From an uncultured Rikenellaceae bacterium (GTDB lineage Bacteria; Bacteroidota; Bacteroidia; Bacteroidales; Rikenellaceae), in contig CAJURV010000017.1 in NCBI GenBank assembly GCA_910588925.1, forward strand, positions 1 to 30,219: a DNA stretch of 30,219 bases, read 5' to 3'. This document shows positions 17,587-26,500 of the stretch, one piece after another; position 1 is the first letter of the stretch; every line of letters starts with the position of its first letter. The notes under the pieces were generated by a model. The model saw only the letters and a program-made list of their open reading frames with translations. It was not told where the DNA came from and made no database searches. The position numbers and the translations under genes were made by a program.

Positions 17587-17910
17587 TTATTTGGTGGTGT
17601 ATTGCATCAGCTCGAGAGCTATACCCTCCTCCTCGATGAAGGCGATGGTGAGCTCGGGAGAGCATACCGTCTTCTCCATCAACACCTTTTTGCCTTTCAT
17701 TTCGGCGTCGATGTCGTCTACCTCGTATGCGAGGTGGGTGTGAGTCTGAATAAGCTCCGCAAGAGGCGACGTCTCATCGCCGAGGCGCAGAAACTCCAAA
17801 CGGTTGGGGCTCTTGGTGAAGTCGGTGAGATAGACCTTCAACCCCTCGTTGTAGAACTCGCCAGGCTGCGATACGTTCGTGGGAACGCCTATATGATTGA
17901 GTTTTCTCAT
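17587..17910 (-). CDS. VOC-family (glyoxalase-like) metalloenzyme
   Basis: 107 residues, a complete vicinal-oxygen-chelate domain of two beta-alpha-beta-beta-beta units. Likely metal ligands are His6 (LNHIGVP), His59 (THTHLAYEV) and Glu100 (ALELMQY). The family includes glyoxalase I, epimerases such as methylmalonyl-CoA epimerase, and dioxygenases; the short length and THLAYEVDD block fit lyase/epimerase members best. It is cytoplasmic. It starts 8 nt after the cupin stop codon, so the two are almost surely co-transcribed. It could carry out the enolisation or isomerisation step before the LsrF-like cleavage; that is a guess from context. Confidence 0.85.
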   Translation of the reverse strand: MRKLNHIGVPTNVSQPGEFYNEGLKVYLTDFTKSPNRLEFLRLGDETSPLAELIQTHTHLAYEVDDIDAEMKGKKVLMEKTVCSPELTIAFIEEEGIALELMQYTTK

Positions 17911-17918
17911 GGTCTCGA

Positions 17919-18605
17919 TTACATTTTGGCATTGGGGTTGGTGAAGCGCAAGCCTGCGTTGTCGTGGTAGTTGGCATACTCGTGAACGATAGCGCCTTCG
18001 TCACCGGCATAGAGGAAGTGGAAAGTGCCCTCCTCTTTGAGACGGAGAATCTCGCCGCGGTTCTGACGGGTGCAGTTCTTAGATATGGTCGTAGCCTTCT
18101 GGCTTTCGGGAACGGCAGGTGCGTCGGCCGTGGGTTCGCCCACTTCGCTGAAGTTGTATGCCCAACCTTCGCTCATCTTCCATGACTCATGCTTGGCGGG
18201 ATATTCGGTAGCCACGTGCTTGTGTTCGGGGATCATCTGACCGGGAAGCAGGTAGATATCGTGAGAGAAATAGCCGTGTTCGGCGTCGTTGATCCAGAAG
18301 ATACCGCCCATACCGCAGTTCTCGAAATCACCCAAACCGAAGTCGGTAACCCATATGTTCTCTTTGAGGAACGGGGTCATGGGAGTGTTGTGGTATTCGA
18401 GCAACTCCATGATGGCTTTCATAGCCACATCCTGATTGAACTTGCCGTCCGTGTAATAGTCGGCGTTGGTGTACTTCTTGGTAAACGGTGCTTTCATAGT
18501 TGTAATTGTTGTTTCTTCGTTAACTGACGTCTTGTCGGCATTGCCGTCGCACGCGGTGACGGAAGCCGCCATAAGAACCGCCGCGAAAATTTTCAGTGAT
18601 TTCAT
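17919..18605 (-). CDS. Lipoprotein cupin resembling D-lyxose isomerase
   Basis: 228 residues. A lipoprotein signal (MKSLKIFAAVLMAASVTAC, lipobox SVTAC with Cys19) is followed by a linker and one large cupin domain. NIWVTDFGLGDF (83-94) and LLPGQMIPEHKH (119-130) followed by KHESWKMSEG recall the D-lyxose/D-mannose isomerase family. Likely metal ligands are His128, His130, Glu140 and His208. Family members isomerise aldose and ketose sugars in the cytoplasm, so an exported copy is odd. Met37 (MKAPFTKKY) could be an alternative cytoplasmic start, but the lipobox is good. It lies 15 nt after the RidA-like gene and 8 nt before the VOC gene. Fold sure, sugar isomerase activity moderate. Confidence 0.8.
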   Translation of the reverse strand: MKSLKIFAAVLMAASVTACDGNADKTSVNEETTITTMKAPFTKKYTNADYYTDGKFNQDVAMKAIMELLEYHNTPMTPFLKENIWVTDFGLGDFENCGMGGIFWINDAEHGYFSHDIYLLPGQMIPEHKHVATEYPAKHESWKMSEGWAYNFSEVGEPTADAPAVPESQKATTISKNCTRQNRGEILRLKEEGTFHFLYAGDEGAIVHEYANYHDNAGLRFTNPNAKM

Positions 18606-18620
18606 CTTATTAAGTTTTAT

Positions 18621-19778
18621 TTAGTTATGTTTTTCATTCTCATACGAGGCAACCCCCTCTATCTCCACCAACAGTTCGCTACGGCATACGTCGGTATTGA
18701 GAAACAGGAGGCTCGTCATCGGATACCTCTCGCACATATAGTCTCTCACGGCGGGCATATCCTCCCGGCGTTTGACATAGACGCGAAGCAGATCGTAATG
18801 CGGCGCGCCCACGCTCACGGTCGCACCGTAACGGGCCAGATTCTCCGGCGACACCAGATAGTCGATATTCTCCATCGTAGTGACCGTCTGGGCTATGACG
18901 TCGCCCGCCCCGACGCTCTTCTCTCCGCGAATGGAGGCCGTACCCGAAATATAGCTCATCAGGCTTCCTCGGGACAACACCGCCTTGCCGCGTTCGAACT
19001 TAGGGGTGGTACGGGTGCGGAAATAACCGTCTTCGGCGCCGAGCAACACATTCTGCGAATAGTCGTGGGCAGGCACCTGCAAACCGTTATCCAGAGGGAG
19101 CGTCTGCACGTCGCCGCCACGCACGGCGTTGAAGTCGACCACCACTCCGCACGGACCCGCGCCTATGCCGGTGGCGGCGGGATAACCGCAAGGCCACTCT
19201 CCGCTCTCGTAGAAACAGGTGCGCGCGTCGTTGAACACCTGATAGTTCTGATATTCGCCGACAAAGCCGGTGATATCCTCTATATAGTTCCACTGACGCA
19301 CGATGTCGTCCGTGACCATACCCTCCGCCGACAATATGGCAGAGGCCGAGGAGAACAACTTCTCGCACTGTTCTTTGAGCGGCGCATGGATATCGCCCCT
19401 CAGACCACCCGCTATAACCTCGCGGAACGAACCGCACTCCACTACCATATAACGCTCCGACGCGACGCTTTTATATAGCACCGTAGCGCTATCGTCGTCG
19501 AGTATGTGACACTCCGCTGCTACCGAACCGCCCATAGGAGGCTGGGGAACGTAACTGAAGACGGGGCGACTGTCGCCGAAACGCTTCTCTAACGTCTTCT
19601 CTATGATCCCGAGGTGGCGCACATACTCCGCCCTGTCCGCAGGATCGCCGAAAAATACGACCCTGACAAGGGTACCGGCGAGCCCGGCGACAGTCGAGAC
19701 GACCTTATCGCAAGCCTCCGCGAAAGACGAGCCTTGCGCCGATACAACGCTATATCCGTACTTAGGTCTCACATTCAT
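18621..19778 (-). CDS. Tandem RidA-like protein of the chorismatase (FkbO/Hyg5) type
   Basis: About 385 residues with two RidA/YjgF-like halves. The second half has LMSYISGTASIRGEKSVGAG and DVIAQTVTTMENI, and the middle has DNGLQVPAHDYSQ; this layout recalls the FkbO/Hyg5 chorismatases, which hydrolyse chorismate. I cannot confirm the chorismate-binding residues, and a role on another enol or imine substrate is equally possible. No signal peptide is seen. I chose the ATG at 19776-19778, which has GAGAG just upstream and leaves a 19-nt gap after the previous gene. The ATG at 19812-19814 would add 12 residues and overlap the upstream gene by 17 nt. Either way translation is probably coupled. 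Confidence 0.78.
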   Translation of the reverse strand: MNVRPKYGYSVVSAQGSSFAEACDKVVSTVAGLAGTLVRVVFFGDPADRAEYVRHLGIIEKTLEKRFGDSRPVFSYVPQPPMGGSVAAECHILDDDSATVLYKSVASERYMVVECGSFREVIAGGLRGDIHAPLKEQCEKLFSSASAILSAEGMVTDDIVRQWNYIEDITGFVGEYQNYQVFNDARTCFYESGEWPCGYPAATGIGAGPCGVVVDFNAVRGGDVQTLPLDNGLQVPAHDYSQNVLLGAEDGYFRTRTTPKFERGKAVLSRGSLMSYISGTASIRGEKSVGAGDVIAQTVTTMENIDYLVSPENLARYGATVSVGAPHYDLLRVYVKRREDMPAVRDYMCERYPMTSLLFLNTDVCRSELLVEIEGVASYENEKHN

Positions 19779-19797
19779 AAATCTCTCGACGAACCGG

Positions 19798-21597
19798 TTA
19801 CAACGATTTGACATACTCTACCAAAGCGGCCATATCTTTCTTGCTCACCTTGCCATCAATGCCGTGTTTATGGACGGTGAAGACCTCCTCCAATGTGGCG
19901 GCCCTGCCGTCGAACAGATAGGGACCGGTGCGCCACACCTCGCGAAGCGTGGGGGTGTCCCATCCCGCGTCGAACTCTATGTCGTCGCCTATGCGGTGCA
20001 TTTTAAGGTCGGTGAAATAGGGGCCGGAGTGGCATTCGTCGCACCTGAGCCGTTCGAACACGATACGCCCCTGCTTGGCCGTCTGCGAAAGCTCGCCGTT
20101 AACCAGGCAAGGACTCGGCACGGCCTCCAGCGACTTGAGATAGGCATCGACACACGCGGCATGATCTTCCGGCACGTTATAGAACTGGATGAAAAGGAAC
20201 CCTTTACGTACCGCCAGCTCCGCCGTCTCCCGTATGCCCGAGATCATGCTCGGAGGAGTGACGTGCGAATACAACATGCTCTTGCAGTTCTTGGGATTGC
20301 CTATACCGTCGTTCATAAGGTCCCAGTTCATGCCGTCGGTGCGACCGTCTCCGGGATGACAGCCGTTGCACGACTGCCAGTTCTGAAAGCAATATTCGGC
20401 GTCGTTGAAATAACGTTCGCCGCGCTGTGCAGCCGTCTCCATACGCGACGGATTCCATGCGGCGGCGGCCACTGCATTGCCGTCCTTCAAGTCTATGACG
20501 TTAAGGGTATCGGAAAAATAGGTGGGAACGAAAACACTCCCCTCCGACAGAGCTATACGGCGCGGACCGTTGCCCTCCACCTTCACCCTGTCGCGTATTC
20601 CGTACAAGAATTGCAGATCGTACGACAAACGCGACCTGTCGGCGGTCTTCTCGAACTTATCTATGAATTTCTTATAGTCTATCACCGACACATCGTGCGT
20701 GCCCGACTGAGCCACTATCAGTTTATCGCCGTCGCAAGCCAGACCCCACACTCCGGCTGCGCCATGCTCCGGCTCGTCGACCACCACAGAGCCGAGAAAA
20801 TCGAGCTTTACGGCATCTATCACACTCACGGCGGAGGTATTCATCCACCCCTGCTGCAACTGCGAGGTGGGCACCTGAAAACGGCCGAGATTATGGCTCA
20901 CCAGCACGTACTTGCCGTCCGGGGTGATGCAAATGTCGCGCAAGGCGTTACTGCCGTTATCGAGCTTTATATCTTTGACCTTCGTCATGGAAGCCACGTC
21001 TACAACCGACACGTCCGCCGCGACATAATCGACGTCGGCACGCTGGAACGGCAGGAAATTATTAACGAACAAATACTTCCCGTCCGCAGACATGACCGCT
21101 GCGCAAGGCTCGCGAAGAACGGCCACCTCGCCCACACGCTCCAAGGTAGAGGCGTCCAGCTTGGACACGGTGTTACTAAAACGATTCAGCACATAAACAT
21201 AACGACCGTTACCATCCAAAATCGGCGAACATGCCCCCGAACCGGTCCTGACGCTTTTCTCCACGCTTCCGTCGGAAAGATCGACGAGCATCAACTCCCC
21301 GTCGCCTCCGTAACCGGCCGTGACATAAGCCTTGCCTCCGTTAACGGCTACACCCGAAAGAGGCCTGCCCAGATCTATATCGGCGAGCTCAGCCCCATTC
21401 TTATCGTAAACATACAACGCATCGTGCCCCTTGGCAGATACGAACAACTTTCCGTCCGCAACCTTTATATCCGAAGGATACATGGGAACGGTGCTTTTAT
21501 CACTCACGGGAGCGAAAGCGGCTACATAAGCGACCGACAGCACGCATGCCATCGCCCCTACGACTCCCACCACTCTCTTTATCATAACACAACTCAT
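19798..21597 (-). CDS. Exported YncE-type propeller fused to diheme cytochrome c
   Basis: 599 residues. The N-terminus (MIKRVVGVVGAMACVLSVAYVAAF) is a signal peptide or membrane anchor; Met5 is an alternative start. Residues ~40-370 form a seven-bladed YncE-like propeller (repeats such as GRYVYVLNRFSNTVSKLD and GKYVLVSHNLGRF). Residues ~385-599 are a diheme cytochrome domain of the MauG/cytochrome c peroxidase kind, with CNGCH at 410-414, CDECH at 519-523, and the family block TPTLREVWRTGPYLFDGRA. It should act in the periplasm as an electron-transfer or oxidising enzyme and needs CcsBA. It is the first gene of the leftward cluster, behind a promoter with a palindrome and opposite a LacI regulator. 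Confidence 0.9.
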   Translation of the reverse strand: MSCVMIKRVVGVVGAMACVLSVAYVAAFAPVSDKSTVPMYPSDIKVADGKLFVSAKGHDALYVYDKNGAELADIDLGRPLSGVAVNGGKAYVTAGYGGDGELMLVDLSDGSVEKSVRTGSGACSPILDGNGRYVYVLNRFSNTVSKLDASTLERVGEVAVLREPCAAVMSADGKYLFVNNFLPFQRADVDYVAADVSVVDVASMTKVKDIKLDNGSNALRDICITPDGKYVLVSHNLGRFQVPTSQLQQGWMNTSAVSVIDAVKLDFLGSVVVDEPEHGAAGVWGLACDGDKLIVAQSGTHDVSVIDYKKFIDKFEKTADRSRLSYDLQFLYGIRDRVKVEGNGPRRIALSEGSVFVPTYFSDTLNVIDLKDGNAVAAAAWNPSRMETAAQRGERYFNDAEYCFQNWQSCNGCHPGDGRTDGMNWDLMNDGIGNPKNCKSMLYSHVTPPSMISGIRETAELAVRKGFLFIQFYNVPEDHAACVDAYLKSLEAVPSPCLVNGELSQTAKQGRIVFERLRCDECHSGPYFTDLKMHRIGDDIEFDAGWDTPTLREVWRTGPYLFDGRAATLEEVFTVHKHGIDGKVSKKDMAALVEYVKSL

Positions 21598-21658
21598 TAA
21601 ACTATAAACGAATCGACAACCGTTTTCTTACCATCGCCTTACTATACAGGCATAGTCG

Positions 21659-21697
21659 ATCGGGAACAAAGGTAGCGATTTTCCCGATTACCGCAAC
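21659..21697 (-). promoter_or_regulatory. Promoter of the nine-gene cluster with candidate operator
   Basis: The minus strand has TACCTTTG (21667-21674, perfect TAnnTTTG) and GTTG (21694-21697, near TTTG) 19 nt apart, 70 nt before the first ATG. An exact 8-bp inverted repeat, ATCGGGAA (21659-21666) and TTCCCGAT (21681-21688), brackets the -7 box. This is a good site for a dimeric repressor such as the LacI-type protein encoded next to it, though the 14-nt spacing is wider than in classic LacI operators. Confidence 0.65.
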
Positions 21698-21860
21698 TAT
21701 TTTATGACAAAAAAAGTAGCCCCAAAGTTAAAAATGAAAACAAAACGGAGAAAAAACAGAAAATAATTAAGCCGCTCCGACGCCGACACCCTCAAGCGAC
21801 ACATTCAAAGATAATTATAGCGATATTCAGAAACCTTTCTCAATAAAAAGAGCAAAAACA

Positions 21861-21891
21861 TTTCAATATAAAACTTTTTTATCTATCTTTG
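21861..21891 (+). promoter_or_regulatory. Promoter of the LacI-family gene
   Basis: TATCTTTG at 21884-21891 matches TAnnTTTG, and TTTC at 21861-21864 is one base off TTTG at a 19-nt spacing. It lies 30 nt before the ATG at 21922. Confidence 0.65.
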
Positions 21892-21921
21892 TTGTAATCC
21901 GTAACAAAAACAAGGACGCAC

Positions 21922-22971
21922 ATGGCAACAGTAAGAACAAAACGCGTCTCCATAAAAGACATAGCCGAGCGCGCAGGGGTATCCATATCGTTGGTATCGT
22001 TCGTGCTAAACGGCAAAAGTCGCGAACACCGCGTAGGCGAGGAGATCGCCGAACGGATAACCCGCATAGCGGAAGAGATGCGCTATGTCCCCAACATGGT
22101 AGCCAAAGGGTTGCGTAGCGGTCGCACCTACACCATAGGCTTCATAATTCCCGACCTCGAAGCCCCCTATTTCGCGAAACTGTCGGGAATAATAGAGAGA
22201 GAGGCATCCGTACGCGGCTACTCCATAATGATGGGCTCTACAGGCGAAAGCGACACCAGAGCGTCGGGCGTCATAGAGCTGTTACGCAGCCGTGGCGTAG
22301 ACGGCATCATAGCCGCCCCCAACCAGGGAAGCCGCGACGAGATAGAGCGCGTGGCCTCGGAGGGGATGCCTGTAATAATGGTCGACCGCCACTACAGCGG
22401 CTCGGACATAGCCACGGTAACGCTCGACAATCGAAAAGCCGCTTACGACGCCACATGCGGACTCATAGAACGCGGCTACCGCAACATCAAAGCCGTCACC
22501 TACAGAAGCGGTCTCGAGCACATCGGCGACCGCGTGGAGGGCTACTTGGCGGCCATAGCGGAAAACGGTCTTATACCGGAAGTATTCAATGCGGACTATT
22601 ATAACCGTCGCGAGGGAATAGAACGATGGATCGCCTCCCTCATGAGCGGCCCCGACAAGCCCGACGCACTACTGTTCATGGCCGACATATTGTGCGTGGA
22701 CGGCATCATAGAGCTAACCAAAGCGGGATACGCAATTCCCGAAGACGTAGCGGTGATATCTTTCGACAAAAACGACGCTTTCGACCTGTGCAGCGTCCCC
22801 ATATCGTACATAGAACAACCCCACGACCGGTTCGCCGAAGCGGCGGTTGGCATGTTACTGAAAGCCGTAACCGAGGGCGAGGAGCTCTCCGCCGACAAGA
22901 GCGTGACGGTAACCCACCGTATATGCTGGAGGGGATCGACACCGGTACACCGTATTGAAAAACAACCTTAA
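21922..22971 (+). CDS. LacI-family transcriptional regulator
   Basis: 349 residues. The N-terminal helix-turn-helix is clear (SIKDIAERAGVSISLVSFVLNG, roughly residues 10-31, with the hinge helix PNMVAKGLRSGRT at ~58-70). A periplasmic-binding-protein-like sensor domain follows (TIGFIIPDLEAPYFAKL, GVDGIIAAP, PVIMVDRHY, DVAVISFDKND, YIEQPHDRFAE). It is divergent from the nine-gene cluster (324 nt between the start codons) and upstream of susC on the same strand, so it may control both. Sensors of this family bind sugars or sugar phosphates. The palindrome at the cluster promoter is the best candidate site. Confidence 0.94.
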   Translation: MATVRTKRVSIKDIAERAGVSISLVSFVLNGKSREHRVGEEIAERITRIAEEMRYVPNMVAKGLRSGRTYTIGFIIPDLEAPYFAKLSGIIEREASVRGYSIMMGSTGESDTRASGVIELLRSRGVDGIIAAPNQGSRDEIERVASEGMPVIMVDRHYSGSDIATVTLDNRKAAYDATCGLIERGYRNIKAVTYRSGLEHIGDRVEGYLAAIAENGLIPEVFNADYYNRREGIERWIASLMSGPDKPDALLFMADILCVDGIIELTKAGYAIPEDVAVISFDKNDAFDLCSVPISYIEQPHDRFAEAAVGMLLKAVTEGEELSADKSVTVTHRICWRGSTPVHRIEKQP

Positions 22972-23280
22972 AAGAACATTAAAAACTCTTTTTTATCCGG
23001 ATTGCCCCGCCTCAGCTAAAAAGGCCGTATTCTTTCATGCGCAAGTCTCTCGACCCTGCTCATTCGTTTTTGCATATGCCCCGAATCGCATACGAAACCG
23101 CTACGTACTTCATGCGAGCAAGTCAATTGCCCTACAAGCCCCATCACCTCCCGCAAGGCCGCACGCCAATCCGTAACCGCACAAGGCACTTACGCTTACA
23201 CTTTACCACACAAAACAGATAAAAACGAATATTTACATAAAAAATTTCATTAAAAAATATCACTATAACAAAAAAACCAC

Positions 23281-23288
23281 TACCTTTG
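23281..23288 (+). promoter_or_regulatory. Candidate -7 box for susC
   Basis: TACCTTTG matches TAnnTTTG. I see no TTTG at the -33 spacing, so it may need an activator. It implies a leader of about 190 nt before the ATG at 23485. Confidence 0.5.
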
Positions 23289-23316
23289 TTTCGGTTTTAT
23301 CGGCTTATCTTCACTT

Positions 23317-23330
23317 AATATTTCGATATT
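23317..23330 (+). promoter_or_regulatory. Leader hairpin of susC
   Basis: AATAT-TTCG-ATATT is a perfect 5-bp stem capped by a UUCG-type loop in the predicted susC leader RNA. Function unknown; the CAATATCG at 23378-23385 could compete with it. Confidence 0.35.
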
Positions 23331-23461
23331 GCCTCTATTCCCGTGCAATAGGACGGATGACGGAATACAGTCATCGACAATATCGGTATATCTGTGGAGA
23401 TTATCGCAATCGACAACCGAAAACTATTCGCAAAAGTGAAACCCGGAATAAATTTCACCTT

Positions 23462-23510
23462 TTTGTTTAATTAAATCAATCATTATGAAAAACGGTTTAC
23501 ACAATCAGCT
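23462..23510 (+). repeat. Shared susC 5' block, copy 1
   Basis: A 22-nt block before the ATG (starting TTTGTTTAATT, ending CAATCAT) and the first 26 nt of the coding region are identical to those at 29777-29826, apart from one extra base next to the ATG. Confidence 0.9.
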
Positions 23511-26500
23511 TGGTAAAGGCTTTTTGTTCGCCGCCCTGCTCGTAGGGGGGGGGGGTAAATCCTTGTCTTTCAGCGACAAACGAGACCACCCCCGCAATAA
23601 TCGAGTCTGATTTGGTTCAGACCCGAACGATCACCGGCAAGGTAGTCGACCAAAAAGGGCAACCTGTCATCGGCGCCACGGTAATCGTTCAGAACACCTC
23701 ACGCGGCGACATCACCTCAGCGGACGGTTCGTTCCGCGTAGAGGGTGTCAAGGTAGGCGACAACCTCGAAGTCGCATTCATCGGTTACGTCACCAAAATC
23801 GTTCCCGTAGGCACCGAAACCAACATCAATGTAACTCTAGAAGAGGACGCACTCAAAGTAGAAGACGTAGTAGTAGTAGGTTTCGGCACACAGAAAAAAG
23901 TCAACCTCACCGGCGCCGTTGCGGCTGTCGACAGCGAAGAGTTGTTGAAACGTCCGGTCGCCAACGTACAGCAGATGCTTCAGGGCCAGATTCCGGGCCT
24001 CAACATATCGGTGGCATCCAGCAAGCCCGGTGACGAAACAATTACCATGAACATACGCGGTGCCGGTTCGTTCGGTGCCGGTTCTACGCCCTTGGTACTC
24101 ATAAACGGCGTAGAGGGTTCTTTGAGCGACATAGACCCCAACTCGGTAGAGAGCGTATCGGTACTGAAAGACGCGGCATCGGCCTCTATCTACGGTTCGC
24201 GTGCGGCCAACGGTGTCATATTGGTCACCACCAAGAACGGTACGGGCACCCGCGAAAAATTCTCCGTGTCATACAACATGAACATCGGCTTCCATACGGC
24301 CACGAGGCTCTACGACGTTGTCACCGACCCCGTAGAATATATGGAGCTGAAGAACATGGCCCTCACAAACTACAACTCCTCGAGGATGAATCTGTACACG
24401 GAGGATGAGATCAACCTATACCGTAATCGCACCGACGAGAACGACCCGTTGGGCAAATACACCGGTTTCGACTGGCTCGACTACATGTTCCGCACCGCAA
24501 TGGTACAGAACCACAACATCGGCATCGCCGGCTCCATAGAAAACACCTCGTACAACATCAACCTCTCGTATCTGAATCAGGAGGGCACGATGCGCGGCTA
24601 CGGCTACAAACGTTACAACGTCACCGCCGCCATTCAGTCGCAGGTAAAATCGTGGTTCAAAATAGGAGCCAACATCTCAATGATGTACGGTAACCGCAAG
24701 CAGCCGTTCAACAACAACCAAGACGCATTCCTGTCCACCCTCGCACAGGCTCCCACCTACAAACCGTGGTTGGTAGACCGTGTAGGAGACGCCGGAGAAA
24801 GGCTCTGGACCGGCTGGGCATTCGACAACGAATACGAGTATGCCGGCTCCAACAAGAACCAAGCGGCAGTAGTGGAGAACTCGTTCATGAAAGCGAGAAA
24901 CTTCCGTGTCGACGCACAGGCTTTCTTCGAAGCCCAGATAGTGAAGGGACTCACATGGCACACCAAAGCGGCAGTCCGTTACAGCGGCTACGACTCCAAG
25001 TCATGGAGAAACAAGGTGCCTGTTTACAACTACCTCACCGGCGAGGCTCAGAAAAACCTCGACACAGGTGTTCCCGGATCATTGCAGGTAAGCTATAACA
25101 ACTCGCTCTATTCCAACCTTTACACATTCCTCCGCTACGACTACGCAAGCAGAAACGAAGCCCATAACTTCTCTATCATGGCCGGTTACAGTCAGGAAGA
25201 TTACGGCTATCGCACGGTAAGCGCAGGCCGCACCGACTACAGCTATCCCCTGTATGAGCTCAACGCGGGCGGCACCGGCAACCAGACCAACAGCGGCTCG
25301 TCGTACTCATGGGCGCTCATGTCGGCATTCGGTCGTGTCAACTACAACTACAAAGAGCGTTACCTGGTGGAGGCCAACATACGTTACGACGGCACCTCAC
25401 GTATATCGAAAGACAACCGTTGGGGTATATTCCCCTCGTTCTCGGCAGGTTGGCGTCTCACCGAGGAGCAGTTCATGAAAGACCTGAACCTCTCATGGCT
25501 CAACAACATCAAATTCCGCGGATCGTGGGGTCTGCTAGGCAACCAGAATATCATCAGCGCCAGCGGCTCTTCGGACTACTACCCCTATTTCGCCCTTATA
25601 GCGCTCTCTTATCCTTACTCGTTCGACAACTCTAACATAACTACCGGTGCCGTACAGAATGCCGCCGTAAACTCCAACATCAAGTGGGAGACCACCGCTT
25701 CGGGCGACTTCGGTATCGATCTGCAGCTATTCCGCGGCCTCAACATCACTTTCGACTGGTATAAAAAACGCACATACGACATTCTGCGCGCCGCTCAGGT
25801 ATCGAACCTGCTCGGCTTGAGCGCCCCCGTCATCAACGACGGCGAGATGACCAACACCGGCGTAGAGTTCATGATAGGCTGGAACGACCGCGTGAGAGAC
25901 GGCGTACTGAAAGATTTCGGCTACAACGCGAGCTTCTTCATAACCAAGAACAAGAACAAACTTGTCAAGTTCGGCTCCACCGAATACGGCTACAACAGCC
26001 AGGGAAACGGCATCACCAACATCTATCAGGAGGGACTGCCCTACGGTCAGTACTGCATGTACGAGGCCATAGGCATATATGAAAGCGACACTCAGGTTGC
26101 CGAACGTGTAATTAACGGCGTCACCGTAGCTCCCTACAACAGCGCGGTGCGTGCAGGAGACGTGATATACCGTGACGTCAACGGCGACGGCATGATAGAC
26201 GACAACGACCTCGTAATACAGGACGGTTACTACCCCAAATTCAACTACTCTATCAACCTCGGCTTCGACTGGAAAGGCGTGGACGTATCTATGATGCTTC
26301 AGGGCGTTGCCGGTGCCAAATATTTCGAATGCGGCTACATGGGCTTCGGCGTCGTTCCATTCGCACAGGGCTCAGCTCCCACCAAAGACTATGTGAAAGG
26401 CATGTGGACAGAGGAGAACCCTGTAGGCGCCAAATGGCCCCGTATCGCATACGACAAGATGGGCGGTAACAAAAACTGGGTTCCCAGCACGCTCTACCTC

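Larger units (their letters stand above)
22972..23484. other. Gene-free stretch with the susC promoter and leader
   Basis: No gene is supported between the regulator and susC. The first 300 nt show nothing recognisable and no clear terminator. The susC promoter box lies at 23281, followed by a ~190-nt leader with a stable small hairpin (23317-23330) and an 8-nt pair CGATATTG (23324-23331) / CAATATCG (23378-23385) that could form an alternative fold. Confidence 0.6.
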
